Of a stretch of 64,000 bases of DNA, positions 26,367 through 35,329 are shown piece after piece. The position numbers were made by a program, and so were the translations under genes. The DNA comes from CAYRXM01 sp964449465 (GTDB lineage: Bacteria; Chloroflexota; Anaerolineae; JAFGEY01), in the NCBI GenBank assembly GCA_964449465.1, contig CAYVBK010000001.1, positions 1 through 64,000 of the forward strand, in the 5' to 3' direction. The first letter of the stretch is position 1. The number at the start of each line of letters is the position of its first letter. Below the pieces are notes generated by a model. That model searched no databases, was not told where the DNA came from, and saw only the letters and a program-made list of their open reading frames with translations.

Positions 26367-26923
26367 GCGATCAGCCCTTATCGCCCATCTCGACTCTTTC
26401 AGGCTCAGGTGCGGCTGCATCTGAGCCTGAGTTTTTGGCCGTTGGGCGGGTGCTGCGGCCGCATGGCGTGCACGGCGAGTTGCGCGTCGAGGTGCATACC
26501 GATGACCCCGAACGATTTGGCGTCTATCCTCAGGTTTATCTGGGCGACTCGTTAACTCGCTACCGCATCAAAAAATATCGCCTGGTTCAGGGCGCCGTGC
26601 TGCTGTTTTTGCACGGCATCCACACCCGCGATCAGGCCGAGCAACTGCGCGACCAATGGATCTGGATTGCTCGCGCCGACGCTATGCCGCTGGCCGAAGG
26701 TGAGTATTACACCTATCAGGTGTTGGGCATGCGCGTGGTCAGCGATGAGGGGCTGGAGCTGGGCCAGGTGACCGAGATTTTGGAAACCGGGGCCAACGAT
26801 GTGTATGTGGTGCGCGGCCTGCGCGGCGAGATTCTGCTGCCGGTCATTGCTCAGGTGATCGTCAATGTAGACCTGCAAACCCGCCAGATGACCGTGCATT
26901 TGCTGGACGGACTGTTGGAATGA
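26363..26923 (+). CDS. rimM: 16S rRNA processing protein RimM
   Basis: 186 residues: VGRVLRPHGVHGELRVEV is the RimM N-domain signature, followed by the PRC-barrel part (GEYYTYQVLGMRVV, GQVTEILETGANDVYVV). The N-terminal 25 residues are extra. GTG start overlaps khpA. RimM assists 30S head assembly with S19. Confidence 0.93.
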   Translation: MSDQPLSPISTLSGSGAAASEPEFLAVGRVLRPHGVHGELRVEVHTDDPERFGVYPQVYLGDSLTRYRIKKYRLVQGAVLLFLHGIHTRDQAEQLRDQWIWIARADAMPLAEGEYYTYQVLGMRVVSDEGLELGQVTEILETGANDVYVVRGLRGEILLPVIAQVIVNVDLQTRQMTVHLLDGLLE

Positions 26924-28095
26924 ACCCGACCTGGCCGCCTCTGTTGATGACATCTGAACCTGGCTCGTTTGCCCGCCAGACCATCGTCGAGCGCAAGCCG
27001 CAGATTATTCGTGAGGTCAGCGCGGCCTATCCTTATCCGACAAAAATCCAGGATGCTTTGGGCGCGTTCGCGGATGAAATAGCCCATCGGTCTATCCGCC
27101 CGCTGCACGAGGATGCGCCCGATGTGGTTGGGTGGAACGAGGAATGGGCGCGGTTCGAGGGGCATACCTGGCTGGATGTGCCATGGTATTTTGCCGAGAG
27201 CTTTTTCTATCGTCGCTTGATGGAGACAGTGCGCTTTTATCAGCCTGGCCCCTGGTATGATGTGGACCCCTTTGCGCCGCAAAAGCAGGCCACCCTGCAA
27301 ACGGTCCTGCCGACATTCGAGCAGGTCTTGAGCCGCCCGTCTGAGGACCCTCGGTCAACCCTTGTGGACATGCTGCACGATGCGCTGTGGGGCAACCGCG
27401 CCGACCTGAGCAACCGCACCGTGACCGAAACGGCTCTGGCCGGGTTGTCGGGGCGGCAGGCGCATCGTCTGCTAATAGACGATGCCCCACATTTGTGGGA
27501 ATACATTGGCGCCGAAAAACCCGCCCGCATAGACCTGGTTCACGACAACTGCGGCCTAGAGCTGCTCCTCGATCTGCGGCTGGCAGATTGGCTGTTGAGT
27601 CAAGGGTGGGTCGGCGAAATACGACTACATTTGAAGCGGATGCCCTTTTTCGTTTCCGATGCCATGATCCGCGATGTAGAATATACATGGGCCGGGCTGT
27701 CAGCCTGGTCGCCGGCGGGGCGAGCGTTGGTGGAGCGGCTGCGTCGGGCGGTAGTGGATGGGCGGCTGCGCCTGTGCGATGATCCGTTCTGGAGTTTGTG
27801 TTTTTCATTTCGCCACATTCCACCCTCTCTGCAGAGCGACCTGGCGGCGGCGCAGTTGGTGCTGCTCAAAGGTGATGTCAACTATCGCCGCCTGTTGGAT
27901 GACCGTCACTGGCCGCCGACGGCGCGCATGGCCGACATTGCCGCCGACTTTCCCACCTCGTTTGCGGCACTGCGCACGCTCAAGGGCGAGTTGATCGTAG
28001 ATTTGCAGCCGGGCCAGGCTGAGGAATTGGCTGCCGCGGACCCTACCTGGATGATCAACGGCAAACGTGGGGTGATTCAATGGGTTCGGCACTGA
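26920..28095 (+). CDS. DUF89 / ARMT1-like damage-control phosphatase family protein
   Basis: 391 residues. The family's metal-site residues are in VHDNCGLELLLDLRLADWLL, with KRMPFFVSDAMIRDV and KGDVNYRRLLDD in the second half. DUF89 members are metal-dependent phosphatases acting on damaged phosphometabolites, or the ARMT1-like carboxyl-methyltransferase-annotated group. Start ATG overlaps the rimM stop (ATGA), so it belongs to the ribosome/SRP operon. The fold assignment is fairly firm; the substrate is unknown. Confidence 0.82.
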   Translation: MNPTWPPLLMTSEPGSFARQTIVERKPQIIREVSAAYPYPTKIQDALGAFADEIAHRSIRPLHEDAPDVVGWNEEWARFEGHTWLDVPWYFAESFFYRRLMETVRFYQPGPWYDVDPFAPQKQATLQTVLPTFEQVLSRPSEDPRSTLVDMLHDALWGNRADLSNRTVTETALAGLSGRQAHRLLIDDAPHLWEYIGAEKPARIDLVHDNCGLELLLDLRLADWLLSQGWVGEIRLHLKRMPFFVSDAMIRDVEYTWAGLSAWSPAGRALVERLRRAVVDGRLRLCDDPFWSLCFSFRHIPPSLQSDLAAAQLVLLKGDVNYRRLLDDRHWPPTARMADIAADFPTSFAALRTLKGELIVDLQPGQAEELAAADPTWMINGKRGVIQWVRH

Positions 28096-28108
28096 CCGGC
28101 CGGCGCAG

Positions 28109-28945
28109 CTATTGCACCTGCAACTTGAACTGCACTGGTTGAGCGCATTGCGTCAGCGCGCCGACTGAGATATAGTCTACGCCTGTTTCGGCGATAGCGC
28201 GCACATTCTCCGGCGTGATGGCGGTCAGTGAGCCGGATACCTCTAGCGGCACGCGGCCGGCCACCCATTTGACCGCGTCGGCCATATCTTGCAGCGACAT
28301 ACCGTCCAGGGTGATGCGGTCGGGTTCGAGCGGCAAGGCCTGATCCAACTCTTCCCAGTTGCGCACCTGGACGCAGACTTGCAGGTCGGTGTTGAGCGAG
28401 TGCACCCGATGCAAAGCGGCAGCGAGGCTGCCGGCCAGAGCAATGTGGCTGTCGCGGATATAGATCATGTCGTCCAGGCGGGTGCGATGGATGCCGCCGC
28501 CACCGATCAACACCGCCCACTGGTCAATCAACCGCAGGCCGGGCGCGGTCTTGCGGGTGCTGAGGATGACGGCATTGGTGCCTTGCACGGCCTCGACGTA
28601 ACGGCGGGTGAGGGTGGCAATGCCCGACATGCGCTGCATAAAATTCAGCGCGCTGCGCTCAGCCCCCAGCACACTGATGGCGGGGCCCACCACGTCGGCG
28701 ACCACTTGATCAGGTTCAATCGCCTCGCCGTCCGATTTGAGCAGCGTCAGAGCAACCAATGCATTGACCCGGCTAAAAGTCAGCAGCGCAACCTGCACGC
28801 CGGCCAGGATGCCCTCATCTTGGGCGATGATGTGGGCGCGGGCGATGGCATTGGGTGGCAAGGCCCACATACTGGTCACGTCTCCCTGCCCCAAATCCTC
28901 TTCGATGGCTCGTTCGATGATCGGCCACAACAGTTCTTGATCCAT
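28109..28945 (-). CDS. nadC: Nicotinate-nucleotide pyrophosphorylase (carboxylating)
   Basis: 278 residues of quinolinate phosphoribosyltransferase. Motifs: EDLGQGDVTS near the N-terminus, LNFMQRMSGIATLTRRYV, STRKTAPGLRLIDQWAV, and the Glu/Asp-rich barrel end LEVSGSLT, ETGVDYISVGALT. It makes nicotinate mononucleotide from quinolinate and PRPP in NAD synthesis. In KTAPGLR the usual KTTPGLR reads A at one position. No nadA/nadB nearby. Convergent with the DUF89 gene. Confidence 0.95.
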   Translation of the reverse strand: MDQELLWPIIERAIEEDLGQGDVTSMWALPPNAIARAHIIAQDEGILAGVQVALLTFSRVNALVALTLLKSDGEAIEPDQVVADVVGPAISVLGAERSALNFMQRMSGIATLTRRYVEAVQGTNAVILSTRKTAPGLRLIDQWAVLIGGGGIHRTRLDDMIYIRDSHIALAGSLAAALHRVHSLNTDLQVCVQVRNWEELDQALPLEPDRITLDGMSLQDMADAVKWVAGRVPLEVSGSLTAITPENVRAIAETGVDYISVGALTQCAQPVQFKLQVQ

Positions 28946-28988
28946 CTCACCCTCCTCATTTTTCTGCTCCAGGCTGACGTTCGGCTTT

Positions 28989-29018
28989 ATTATACCACAT
29001 TCTGGCTCAATCTGTCAT
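28989..29018 (-). promoter_or_regulatory. Promoter of nadC
   Basis: Minus strand ATGACA (29018-29013), 18-bp spacer, TATAAT (28994-28989), about 45 bp before the start codon. Confidence 0.7.
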
Positions 29019-29038
29019 TTGGCATTTGGCGCAATAAC

Positions 29039-29066
29039 TTGACTTGTCTCTGGTTTTGTATTATAG
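29039..29066 (+). promoter_or_regulatory. Promoter of sat
   Basis: TTGACT at 29039-29044 and TTATAG at 29061-29066 (16-bp spacer), inside TATTATAGT. It is divergent from the nadC promoter and about 40 bp before the sat start. Confidence 0.55.
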
Positions 29067-29105
29067 TCTCACCGACATTCAGCCCAAAATGACAAGGAGT
29101 ACGAT

Positions 29106-30293
29106 ATGTTATCAACGGTTCCAGGAATCAGACCTCACGGCGGTACGCTGATCAATCGCATGCTGCGCGGCGTGGCCCGCGAAGGAGCATTGGACAAGGC
29201 TCACACCCTGCCGCGCCTGCGTTTGTCGTCGGTCAGCGTGTCCGACATCGAGTTGATCGCCATCGGCGCGGCCAGCCCGCTGACCGGCTTTATGGGTCAG
29301 GCCGACTATCAAAGTGTAGTAGATAGCATGCATCTGGCCAACGGCCTGGTGTGGAGCATTCCCATTACGCTGCCGGTCAGCCGGGAATTTGCCGACTCGA
29401 TCCACGAAGGCCAGGAAATCGCCCTCTATCAGCCCACCGACGGCGAGGATCACTTGCTGGCGACGATGGAGGTACAAGAGAAATTTACCTATGACCGCGA
29501 GCGCGAAGCGCGCGAGGTGTATCGCACCACCGAAGAGAAACACCCCGGCGTGGCGCGTCTGTATGCCCAAGAGCCGGTGTTGCTGGGCGGGCCGATCACG
29601 ATGCTCAACCGCCCAGCCAACCAAGAGTTCCCCGAATTTCGCCACGAGCCGCTGCAAACGCGACGCATGTTTGCGGCCAACGGCTGGCGACGCATTGTCG
29701 GCTTTCAGACACGCAACCCCATCCATCGCGCCCACGAGTATATTCAAAAAGCGGCCCTCGAAATTGTAGACGGTCTGTTTTTGCACCCCCTGGTGGGCGA
29801 CACCAAAGACGATGACATTCCGGCCGACGTGCGCATGCAGAGCTATCAAGCCATTTTGCGCGACTATTATCCGGCCGACCGGGTGTTGTTGGGCGTTTTT
29901 CCGGCGGCGATGCGCTATGCCGGCCCGCGCGAGGCCATTTTCCATGCCCTGTGTCGCAAGAATTACGGCTGCACCCATTTCATCGTCGGGCGCGACCACG
30001 CCGGTGTAGGCAAATACTATGGCACCTATGACGCGCAGCTTATCTTTGACGAATTCGATCCGTCCGAGATTGGCATCATTCCGCTGTTTTTTGAGCATGC
30101 CTTTTACTGCAAAAAGTGCCAGGCAGTGGTGACGGCCAAGACGTGTCCGCACGGCAAAGAGGATTGGCTCTTTCTCAGCGGCACGCAGGTGCGCGAAATG
30201 CTCTTGCGTGGCGAGGCCCCGCCGCCCGAATTTACCCGCCCCGGCGTGGCCCAGATTTTGATCGAAGGTTACAAATCTCAACAGAAAGAGTGA
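29106..30293 (+). CDS. sat: Sulfate adenylyltransferase (ATP sulfurylase)
   Basis: 395 residues. The ATP-binding QTRNPIHRAHEY (HxxH) and GRDHAGVGKYYG are diagnostic, as is the zinc-site CKKC...C near residue 335. It makes APS from sulfate and ATP. RBS AAGGAG. It heads a run with an AlkP-superfamily protein, a HAD hydrolase and cysC (APS kinase). No sulfite reductase, APS reductase or PAPS reductase is adjacent, so the likely product is PAPS rather than sulfide. Confidence 0.96.
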   Translation: MLSTVPGIRPHGGTLINRMLRGVAREGALDKAHTLPRLRLSSVSVSDIELIAIGAASPLTGFMGQADYQSVVDSMHLANGLVWSIPITLPVSREFADSIHEGQEIALYQPTDGEDHLLATMEVQEKFTYDREREAREVYRTTEEKHPGVARLYAQEPVLLGGPITMLNRPANQEFPEFRHEPLQTRRMFAANGWRRIVGFQTRNPIHRAHEYIQKAALEIVDGLFLHPLVGDTKDDDIPADVRMQSYQAILRDYYPADRVLLGVFPAAMRYAGPREAIFHALCRKNYGCTHFIVGRDHAGVGKYYGTYDAQLIFDEFDPSEIGIIPLFFEHAFYCKKCQAVVTAKTCPHGKEDWLFLSGTQVREMLLRGEAPPPEFTRPGVAQILIEGYKSQQKE

Positions 30294-30296
30294 GCC

Positions 30297-31676
30297 ATGT
30301 CAAACCGACTGGTTGTGATCGGCCTGGATTGCCTGGATCCGGTGTTGGTGTGGGATCAATGGCTGGATGATCTGCCCAACCTGAAGCAACTGGCGGCGCG
30401 CGGCGTGTATGGCCGGCTGGAAAGCACCATCCCGCCGATCACGGTGCCGGCCTGGGCCTGTATGCTCACCGGCAAGGACCCCGGGCAGCTCGGCCTGTAT
30501 GGCTTTCGCAACCGCGCCGACCATTCCTATGAGCAGATGACTACGGCCACTGCCGCCCAAATCCGCTTTCCGCGCGTGTGGGATCGTCTGAACGCTGCCG
30601 GCGGGCGGGCTGTGGTGATCGGTGTGCCGCAGACCTATCCGGTGCGGCCGATCAACGGGATTATGGTGGGCTGTTTTTTGACGCCCAGCACCCTCAGCGC
30701 GTATACCTGGCCGCCCGATTTCAAGGACGAGATTGCCACCGTGATCGGCGATTATATGCTCGATGTGCCCAACTTTCGCACGCCCGACAAGACGCGCCTG
30801 CTCCAGGATATTTATCGAATGTCGGAGCAACGATTCGACTTGGTCGAACACGTCCTGAAAACGCGCTCCGACTGGGAGTTTTTGATGGCAGTAGATATGG
30901 GCCCCGACCGCATCCATCATGGCATGTGGCAATATATGGATCCGCGCCATCCCAAACATCAGCCGGGCAACCCCTACCAGGATGCCATCCATGCCTACTA
31001 TCAGTTTCTGGACGGACGGATCGGGCGGGTGCTGGATATGCTGCCCGCCGACGCCGCCGTGATCGTTATGAGCGATCACGGCGCCCGGCCGATGATGGGC
31101 GGCATTTGCCTGAACGACTGGCTGGTGCGCGAGGGCTATCTGGTGTTGGAAGATCAGCCGGCCGGCCGGGTGGCCATCACCATGTGCGAGGTGGATTGGA
31201 GCAAAACCCGCGCCTGGGGCGCAGGGGGCTATTATGGCCGTCTGTTTTTCAACGTGCAGGGCCGCGAACCGTTGGGCGTGATTCCGCCAGATCAGGTAGA
31301 TGCCTTTTCCGACGAGATAGAGGCGCGCCTGCGAGCCATCCCGGCTCTCGATGGCTCGCCGCTGCGCACCAGGGTGTTTCGCCCCGATAAACTGTATGCC
31401 CAGGCCAGCGACATTCCTCCCGACATGATTATCTATTTCGATGACCTGGCCTGGCGTTCCATCGGCACGTTGGGCAACGGCGGCATCCATACCTTTGAAA
31501 ATGACACCGGTCCCGATGACGCCAATCACGCCCAGCACGGTCTGTTTATGCTCTTCTGCCCAGATCGGTCGGCCGGTCATTACGCCGACCGCACCTGGCG
31601 GGCGGTGGCACCCACGATGCTCGAGTTGTTGGGGCTGGAGGTGCCGGACGAGATGAGCCAGGAGCGGCTATGGTGA
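30297..31676 (+). CDS. AlkP-superfamily phosphodiesterase/phosphatase
   Basis: 459 residues of the type I phosphodiesterase / nucleotide pyrophosphatase group. Metal ligands and nucleophile: VIGLDCLDP, the TIPPITVPAWACMLTGK threonine, DMGPDRIHHGMW, VIVMSDHGARPM, and a final NHAQHGLFML. No signal peptide, so it is cytoplasmic. It begins 4 bp after sat. It could process a nucleotide or sulfated intermediate; this is inference from position. The active-site residues look complete. Confidence 0.88.
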   Translation: MSNRLVVIGLDCLDPVLVWDQWLDDLPNLKQLAARGVYGRLESTIPPITVPAWACMLTGKDPGQLGLYGFRNRADHSYEQMTTATAAQIRFPRVWDRLNAAGGRAVVIGVPQTYPVRPINGIMVGCFLTPSTLSAYTWPPDFKDEIATVIGDYMLDVPNFRTPDKTRLLQDIYRMSEQRFDLVEHVLKTRSDWEFLMAVDMGPDRIHHGMWQYMDPRHPKHQPGNPYQDAIHAYYQFLDGRIGRVLDMLPADAAVIVMSDHGARPMMGGICLNDWLVREGYLVLEDQPAGRVAITMCEVDWSKTRAWGAGGYYGRLFFNVQGREPLGVIPPDQVDAFSDEIEARLRAIPALDGSPLRTRVFRPDKLYAQASDIPPDMIIYFDDLAWRSIGTLGNGGIHTFENDTGPDDANHAQHGLFMLFCPDRSAGHYADRTWRAVAPTMLELLGLEVPDEMSQERLW

Positions 31677-32395
31677 GCGACTGGGGATTGAGAGCGGTCT
31701 TGTTTGATCTGGACGACACGTTGTTGTTCAGCGATATGGAAAATCAGTTTCTGGGGCATTATTTTGCCCTGTTGACCGAATATGCCCGACCGTTGCTGCC
31801 GCCGCAGCAGTTGATCGGCCATCTGTTGGCGGCTACGGCGGTGATGCAAAGCAATTCGGGTCGCCGAGCCACCAACGAGCAGGTCTTTGCGGCAGCGTTT
31901 GCGGCCCGGCTGGAGCGGCCCTGGGAAGAGTTGCAACCTTTTTTTGCCCGCTTTTACAAAGACCAGTTTCCACGCCTGCGCGTGCACACCCGCACGCACC
32001 CCCAGGCCCGGCCGTCGGTAGAAATGTGCCGCGCCGCTGGCTATCGCCTGGCGATTGCCACCAACCCCCTCTTTCCGGCGCGGGCGATTGAACAGCGTAT
32101 GGACTGGGCCGGCGTGGCCGACCTGGATTTCGACTTGGTGACGACCTATGAAAACATGCACACAGCCAAGCCGTCGCCCGATTATTACCTGGAAATCGCC
32201 GAACGACTGGACCTGCCGCCGGCAGCTTGCCTGATGGTGGGCAACGACTTGAGTCAGGACATTGCCCCGGCGCAGGCCGCGAGTATGCGCACATTTTGGG
32301 CTAACGAGTGGCCGCAAGGCCCGCAGGTAGATGTACACCCCGATGGGCAGGGAAATTTGGACCAGTTTATGCAGTGGATGGTTCATCCATTCTAA
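31670..32395 (+). CDS. HAD-family hydrolase
   Basis: 241 residues: nucleophile motif VLFDLDDTLLFSD, cap domain, and motif IV MVGNDLSQDIAPAQAA. Class I HAD phosphatase. It overlaps the AlkP gene by 7 bp and lies 20 bp before cysC, so it is part of the sulfate-activation run. A natural role could be removal of phosphate from a by-product such as PAP-type nucleotides, but that is conjecture. Confidence 0.88.
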   Translation: MVSDWGLRAVLFDLDDTLLFSDMENQFLGHYFALLTEYARPLLPPQQLIGHLLAATAVMQSNSGRRATNEQVFAAAFAARLERPWEELQPFFARFYKDQFPRLRVHTRTHPQARPSVEMCRAAGYRLAIATNPLFPARAIEQRMDWAGVADLDFDLVTTYENMHTAKPSPDYYLEIAERLDLPPAACLMVGNDLSQDIAPAQAASMRTFWANEWPQGPQVDVHPDGQGNLDQFMQWMVHPF

Positions 32396-32415
32396 TTTCA
32401 CTTGGAAAGGAAGAC

Positions 32416-33009
32416 ATGTCAGAGCAAAAAGGATTTACATTGTGGTTTACCGGCCTTTCAGGTTCCGGCAAAACCACCCTGGCCATGGCCGTCGAAGAGG
32501 AACTGCGCCGGCGCGGCCTCAAAGTAGAGCGATTGGACGGCGACATTGTGCGCCAGGGCTTGACCCGCGATTTGGGGTTTAGCAAAGAGGATCGCGACAA
32601 GAACATTGAGCGTGTCACTTTTGTGGCCAAACTGTTAACCCGCAACGGTGTGGCGGTGCTGTGTTCTTTTATTTCGCCGTATATCGAGCGACGCAATCAG
32701 AGCCGCGCCGAGATCAGCAATTTTGTCGAGTGCTATACCGAATGTCCGTTGGAGACCCTGGTCGAGCGCGATGTCAAAGGGCTGTACAAAAAAGCCCTGG
32801 CCGGCGAGATTGCCAACTTTACCGGCGTTTCCGACCCTTACGAGCCGCCACCGAATCCCGAAATTTGCGTCAATACCGCCGAACAGAGCATCCAAGAAAA
32901 TACTCAAATCATCTTGAACCGCCTGATCGAGCTGGGTTACGTGCCACCCTATAGCCCGCAAGAAGAAGCGCAGGTCACAGACCGGCTGCGGGCGTTGGGG
33001 TACGTTTGA
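32416..33009 (+). CDS. cysC: Adenylylsulfate (APS) kinase
   Basis: 197 residues starting MSEQKGFTLWFTG, with Walker A GLSGSGKTTLA, the LDGDIVRQGLTRDLGFS and SFISPYIERR motifs, and a KKALAGEIANFTGVSDPYEPP lid. It phosphorylates APS to PAPS. ATG at 32416 follows GGAAAGGAAG; upstream in-frame codons overlap the HAD gene. Together with sat it would make PAPS, the sulfo donor for sulfotransferases. Confidence 0.95.
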   Translation: MSEQKGFTLWFTGLSGSGKTTLAMAVEEELRRRGLKVERLDGDIVRQGLTRDLGFSKEDRDKNIERVTFVAKLLTRNGVAVLCSFISPYIERRNQSRAEISNFVECYTECPLETLVERDVKGLYKKALAGEIANFTGVSDPYEPPPNPEICVNTAEQSIQENTQIILNRLIELGYVPPYSPQEEAQVTDRLRALGYV

Positions 33010-33028
33010 TTGACAAGGAGACCGCAGG

Positions 33029-33865
33029 ATGACTGTTCATATTGTCACAGACAGCACTTGTGATCTGGGGAACAATCTAACCGCCCGCTATCGCATCCAT
33101 GTTGTGCCGCTGACGGTGCATCTTCAAGGCCGCACCTATTACGACGGTCAGGATTTTACTTCCGCCGATCTGTTTGCCGCCGTAGAATCGTCGGGCGAGT
33201 TGCCCAAGACGGCGGCGCCGGCCGTGCCAGATTTTGCCCGTTTTTTCGAGCTGCCCGGTGAGTGTGTGTTTATCGGCATCTCGTCCAAACTGTCGGCGAC
33301 GGTGCAAAATGCGCGGCTGGCCGCCGATGCTTGCACGCCAGGCAAGGTGCATATCGTGGATTCGCTGACGCTTTCCTCGGCTACCGGCCAACTGGCTCTC
33401 AAGGCCGCCGACCTGCGCGATCAGGGCCTGGGCGCGGCCGAGATTGCCCAACAGGTTCGGGACCTGGTGCCCAAGATGCGTGTCTCGTTTGTCATTGACA
33501 CGCTCAAATATCTGCATATGGGCGGGCGCTGTTCAGCCCTGCAAAGCCTGATCGGCGGCATCCTCAAAATTCGTCCTATCATCACTGCCTATCCCGATGG
33601 CACGCTGGGCGTCAAAGACAAAGTGCGCGGCCCACGCAAGCGCGCCCTCGATACTATGCTGGCCGATTTTGAAGAAAATTTGCCGCAAATAGACTTTCAG
33701 CGGGTCAGTGTCACCCATACCGGCTGCGACGAGGACGCCGATTATCTGGTGCAGGCCATGCGCACCCGCGCCGATATTCAAGAGCCGTTGATCACCCGCG
33801 CCGGCTGCGTGGTATCCAGCCATTGCGGGCCAGGGACGATTGGCGTGTTGTATCGGCTCAAATGA
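33029..33865 (+). CDS. DegV-family fatty-acid-binding protein
   Basis: 278 residues: VTDSTCDLG at the start, TAAPAVPDFARFF, and a C-terminal HTGCDEDADYLVQAM, SSHCGPGTIGVL. DegV/FakB proteins bind a fatty acid that a kinase (FakA) phosphorylates. FakA is not in this window. It follows cysC by 19 bp (RBS AAGGAG). Its role in the sulfate operon is unknown. Confidence 0.92.
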   Translation: MTVHIVTDSTCDLGNNLTARYRIHVVPLTVHLQGRTYYDGQDFTSADLFAAVESSGELPKTAAPAVPDFARFFELPGECVFIGISSKLSATVQNARLAADACTPGKVHIVDSLTLSSATGQLALKAADLRDQGLGAAEIAQQVRDLVPKMRVSFVIDTLKYLHMGGRCSALQSLIGGILKIRPIITAYPDGTLGVKDKVRGPRKRALDTMLADFEENLPQIDFQRVSVTHTGCDEDADYLVQAMRTRADIQEPLITRAGCVVSSHCGPGTIGVLYRLK

Positions 33866-33959
33866 GGTCAGGTCTTGAGCAAAACGTTGGTTGAGCTGGC
33901 AGGTTGAGCCTACGGATAGGGGTGTCGAGAGCGACGGTCTGGATGCCTTGCAGGATTCT

Positions 33960-33986
33960 ATCCGTGTAATCCGTGCGAATCCGTGT
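33960..33986. repeat. ATCCGTG tandem motif
   Basis: ATCCGTGTAATCCGTGCGAATCCGTGTG contains three ATCCGTG units 9-10 bp apart. A degraded MITE-like string (TTACAAAGGTTAAAGAGCACAAGG) follows before the next gene. Only copy in the window. Confidence 0.5.
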
Positions 33987-34042
33987 GGTGCTTATGGGTC
34001 GCACATTCTTATTACAAAGGTTAAAGAGCACAAGGATAAAAT

Positions 34043-35329
34043 ATGACTCTTTTTCATCAGGCCCAAATTCTGCTGCGCGAGTTCAAGGGCGACGAGTATT
34101 TGCACGGCCTGGATGTGCTGCCGCAGGTGGGACGTGTAGCGGCCCGGTGTGGGCAGCGAGCCGCGTTGGTGCGCGGCGGGTTCCTGGGCGCCGATGCCCT
34201 GGCGGAAACGGTGAGCCGTTCTCTGCGTGACGCCGGCGTCACACTGACCAGCCAGATCGCCGGGCCGGCCCCCAATGCGCCGCTGGAAGACCTGGCGCGC
34301 ATGACCGCACAACTCGCGGCCACAGACGCCGACCTGGTGATCAGTCTGGGCGGCGGCAGCCTTATTGATGCAACCAAAGCGGCCATTGTGATGCGTTCGT
34401 TGGGCGGTGACATTGAGGAATATTTCGGCACCGGGCTGGTGACGCAGGCGATGGCGGCAGGTGGGCAAATTCTGCTGCCCCATGTCGCCATCCAGACGGC
34501 AGCCAGTTCCGGCGCTCACCTGACTAAATATGCCAACGTCACCAACCTGCAAACCGGCCAGAAAAAGCTGATCGTAGACGAGGCCATTGTACCGATACAG
34601 CCCGTCTTTGACTACCGTGTGACCCTGAGCGCACCGCCGTCTCTCACCGCCGACGGTGCGTTGGATGGCGTTTCGCATGCGTTAGAAGTGCTTTACGGCG
34701 CGGTGGGCAAACCGTATTACGAGCAGGCGGCGCGAGTAGCCGGCGCGTGCATCGGTTTGGTGGTGGCCTTTTTGCCTCGTGTGCTACAAAATCCGGGCAA
34801 CGTCGAGGGGCGCGAGGCCTTGGGTCTGGCCACCGATCTGGGTGCGTATGCAATTATGCTGGGCGGCACCAACGGCGCCCACCTGACCAGTTTTTCGCTG
34901 GTGGACATTCTCAGTCATGGGCGGGCCTGCGCCCTGATGAACCCCTACTACACCATCTTTTTTGCCCCGGCCATCGAGGCGCCGCTGCGTCTGGTGGGGA
35001 ACATTCTGCAACAGGCCGGCTATCTGTCGGGCGACCTGGAGCGGCTGTGCGGGCGCGAGCTGGGGCTGGCGGTGGCCGAGGCTATGATTGCCTTTGAAAA
35101 GCACATCGGCTTGCCGACCACGCTGAACGACATTGTCGGGTTTACGCCGGCACACATTGAGCGAGCTTTGGCGGCGGCCAAAAACCCCCAACTCAGGATG
35201 AAGCTGGAAAACATGCCTGTGCCGCTCTCCGCCGATAGGGTAGACGAATACATGGGGCCGGTGCTGCGGGCGGCTCAGACCGGCGATTTGGGTCTGGTGG
35301 TCAATGTGCCGGAGGATGTGATCAAATGA
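34043..35329 (+). CDS. Iron-containing alcohol dehydrogenase
   Basis: 428 residues. NAD-binding GGGSLIDATKA (about 110-120) and the C-terminal iron-site histidine region (HALEVLYG, NGAHLTSFSLVDILSHGRACALMNPYY) match group III Fe-ADHs. Catalyses alcohol-aldehyde interconversion with NAD(P)H; substrate range is broad in this family. The start ATG follows AAAATATG with a weak RBS. It overlaps the ABC exporter gene at its end. With the AOR it could supply aldehydes, though the genes are far apart. Confidence 0.88.
   Translation: MTLFHQAQILLREFKGDEYLHGLDVLPQVGRVAARCGQRAALVRGGFLGADALAETVSRSLRDAGVTLTSQIAGPAPNAPLEDLARMTAQLAATDADLVISLGGGSLIDATKAAIVMRSLGGDIEEYFGTGLVTQAMAAGGQILLPHVAIQTAASSGAHLTKYANVTNLQTGQKKLIVDEAIVPIQPVFDYRVTLSAPPSLTADGALDGVSHALEVLYGAVGKPYYEQAARVAGACIGLVVAFLPRVLQNPGNVEGREALGLATDLGAYAIMLGGTNGAHLTSFSLVDILSHGRACALMNPYYTIFFAPAIEAPLRLVGNILQQAGYLSGDLERLCGRELGLAVAEAMIAFEKHIGLPTTLNDIVGFTPAHIERALAAAKNPQLRMKLENMPVPLSADRVDEYMGPVLRAAQTGDLGLVVNVPEDVIK

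Noticed and set aside
33960..33986. ATCCGTG units as an origin or binding-site array
   Set aside because: Only three short units in a degenerate intergenic stretch; no DnaA-box features or dnaA nearby.
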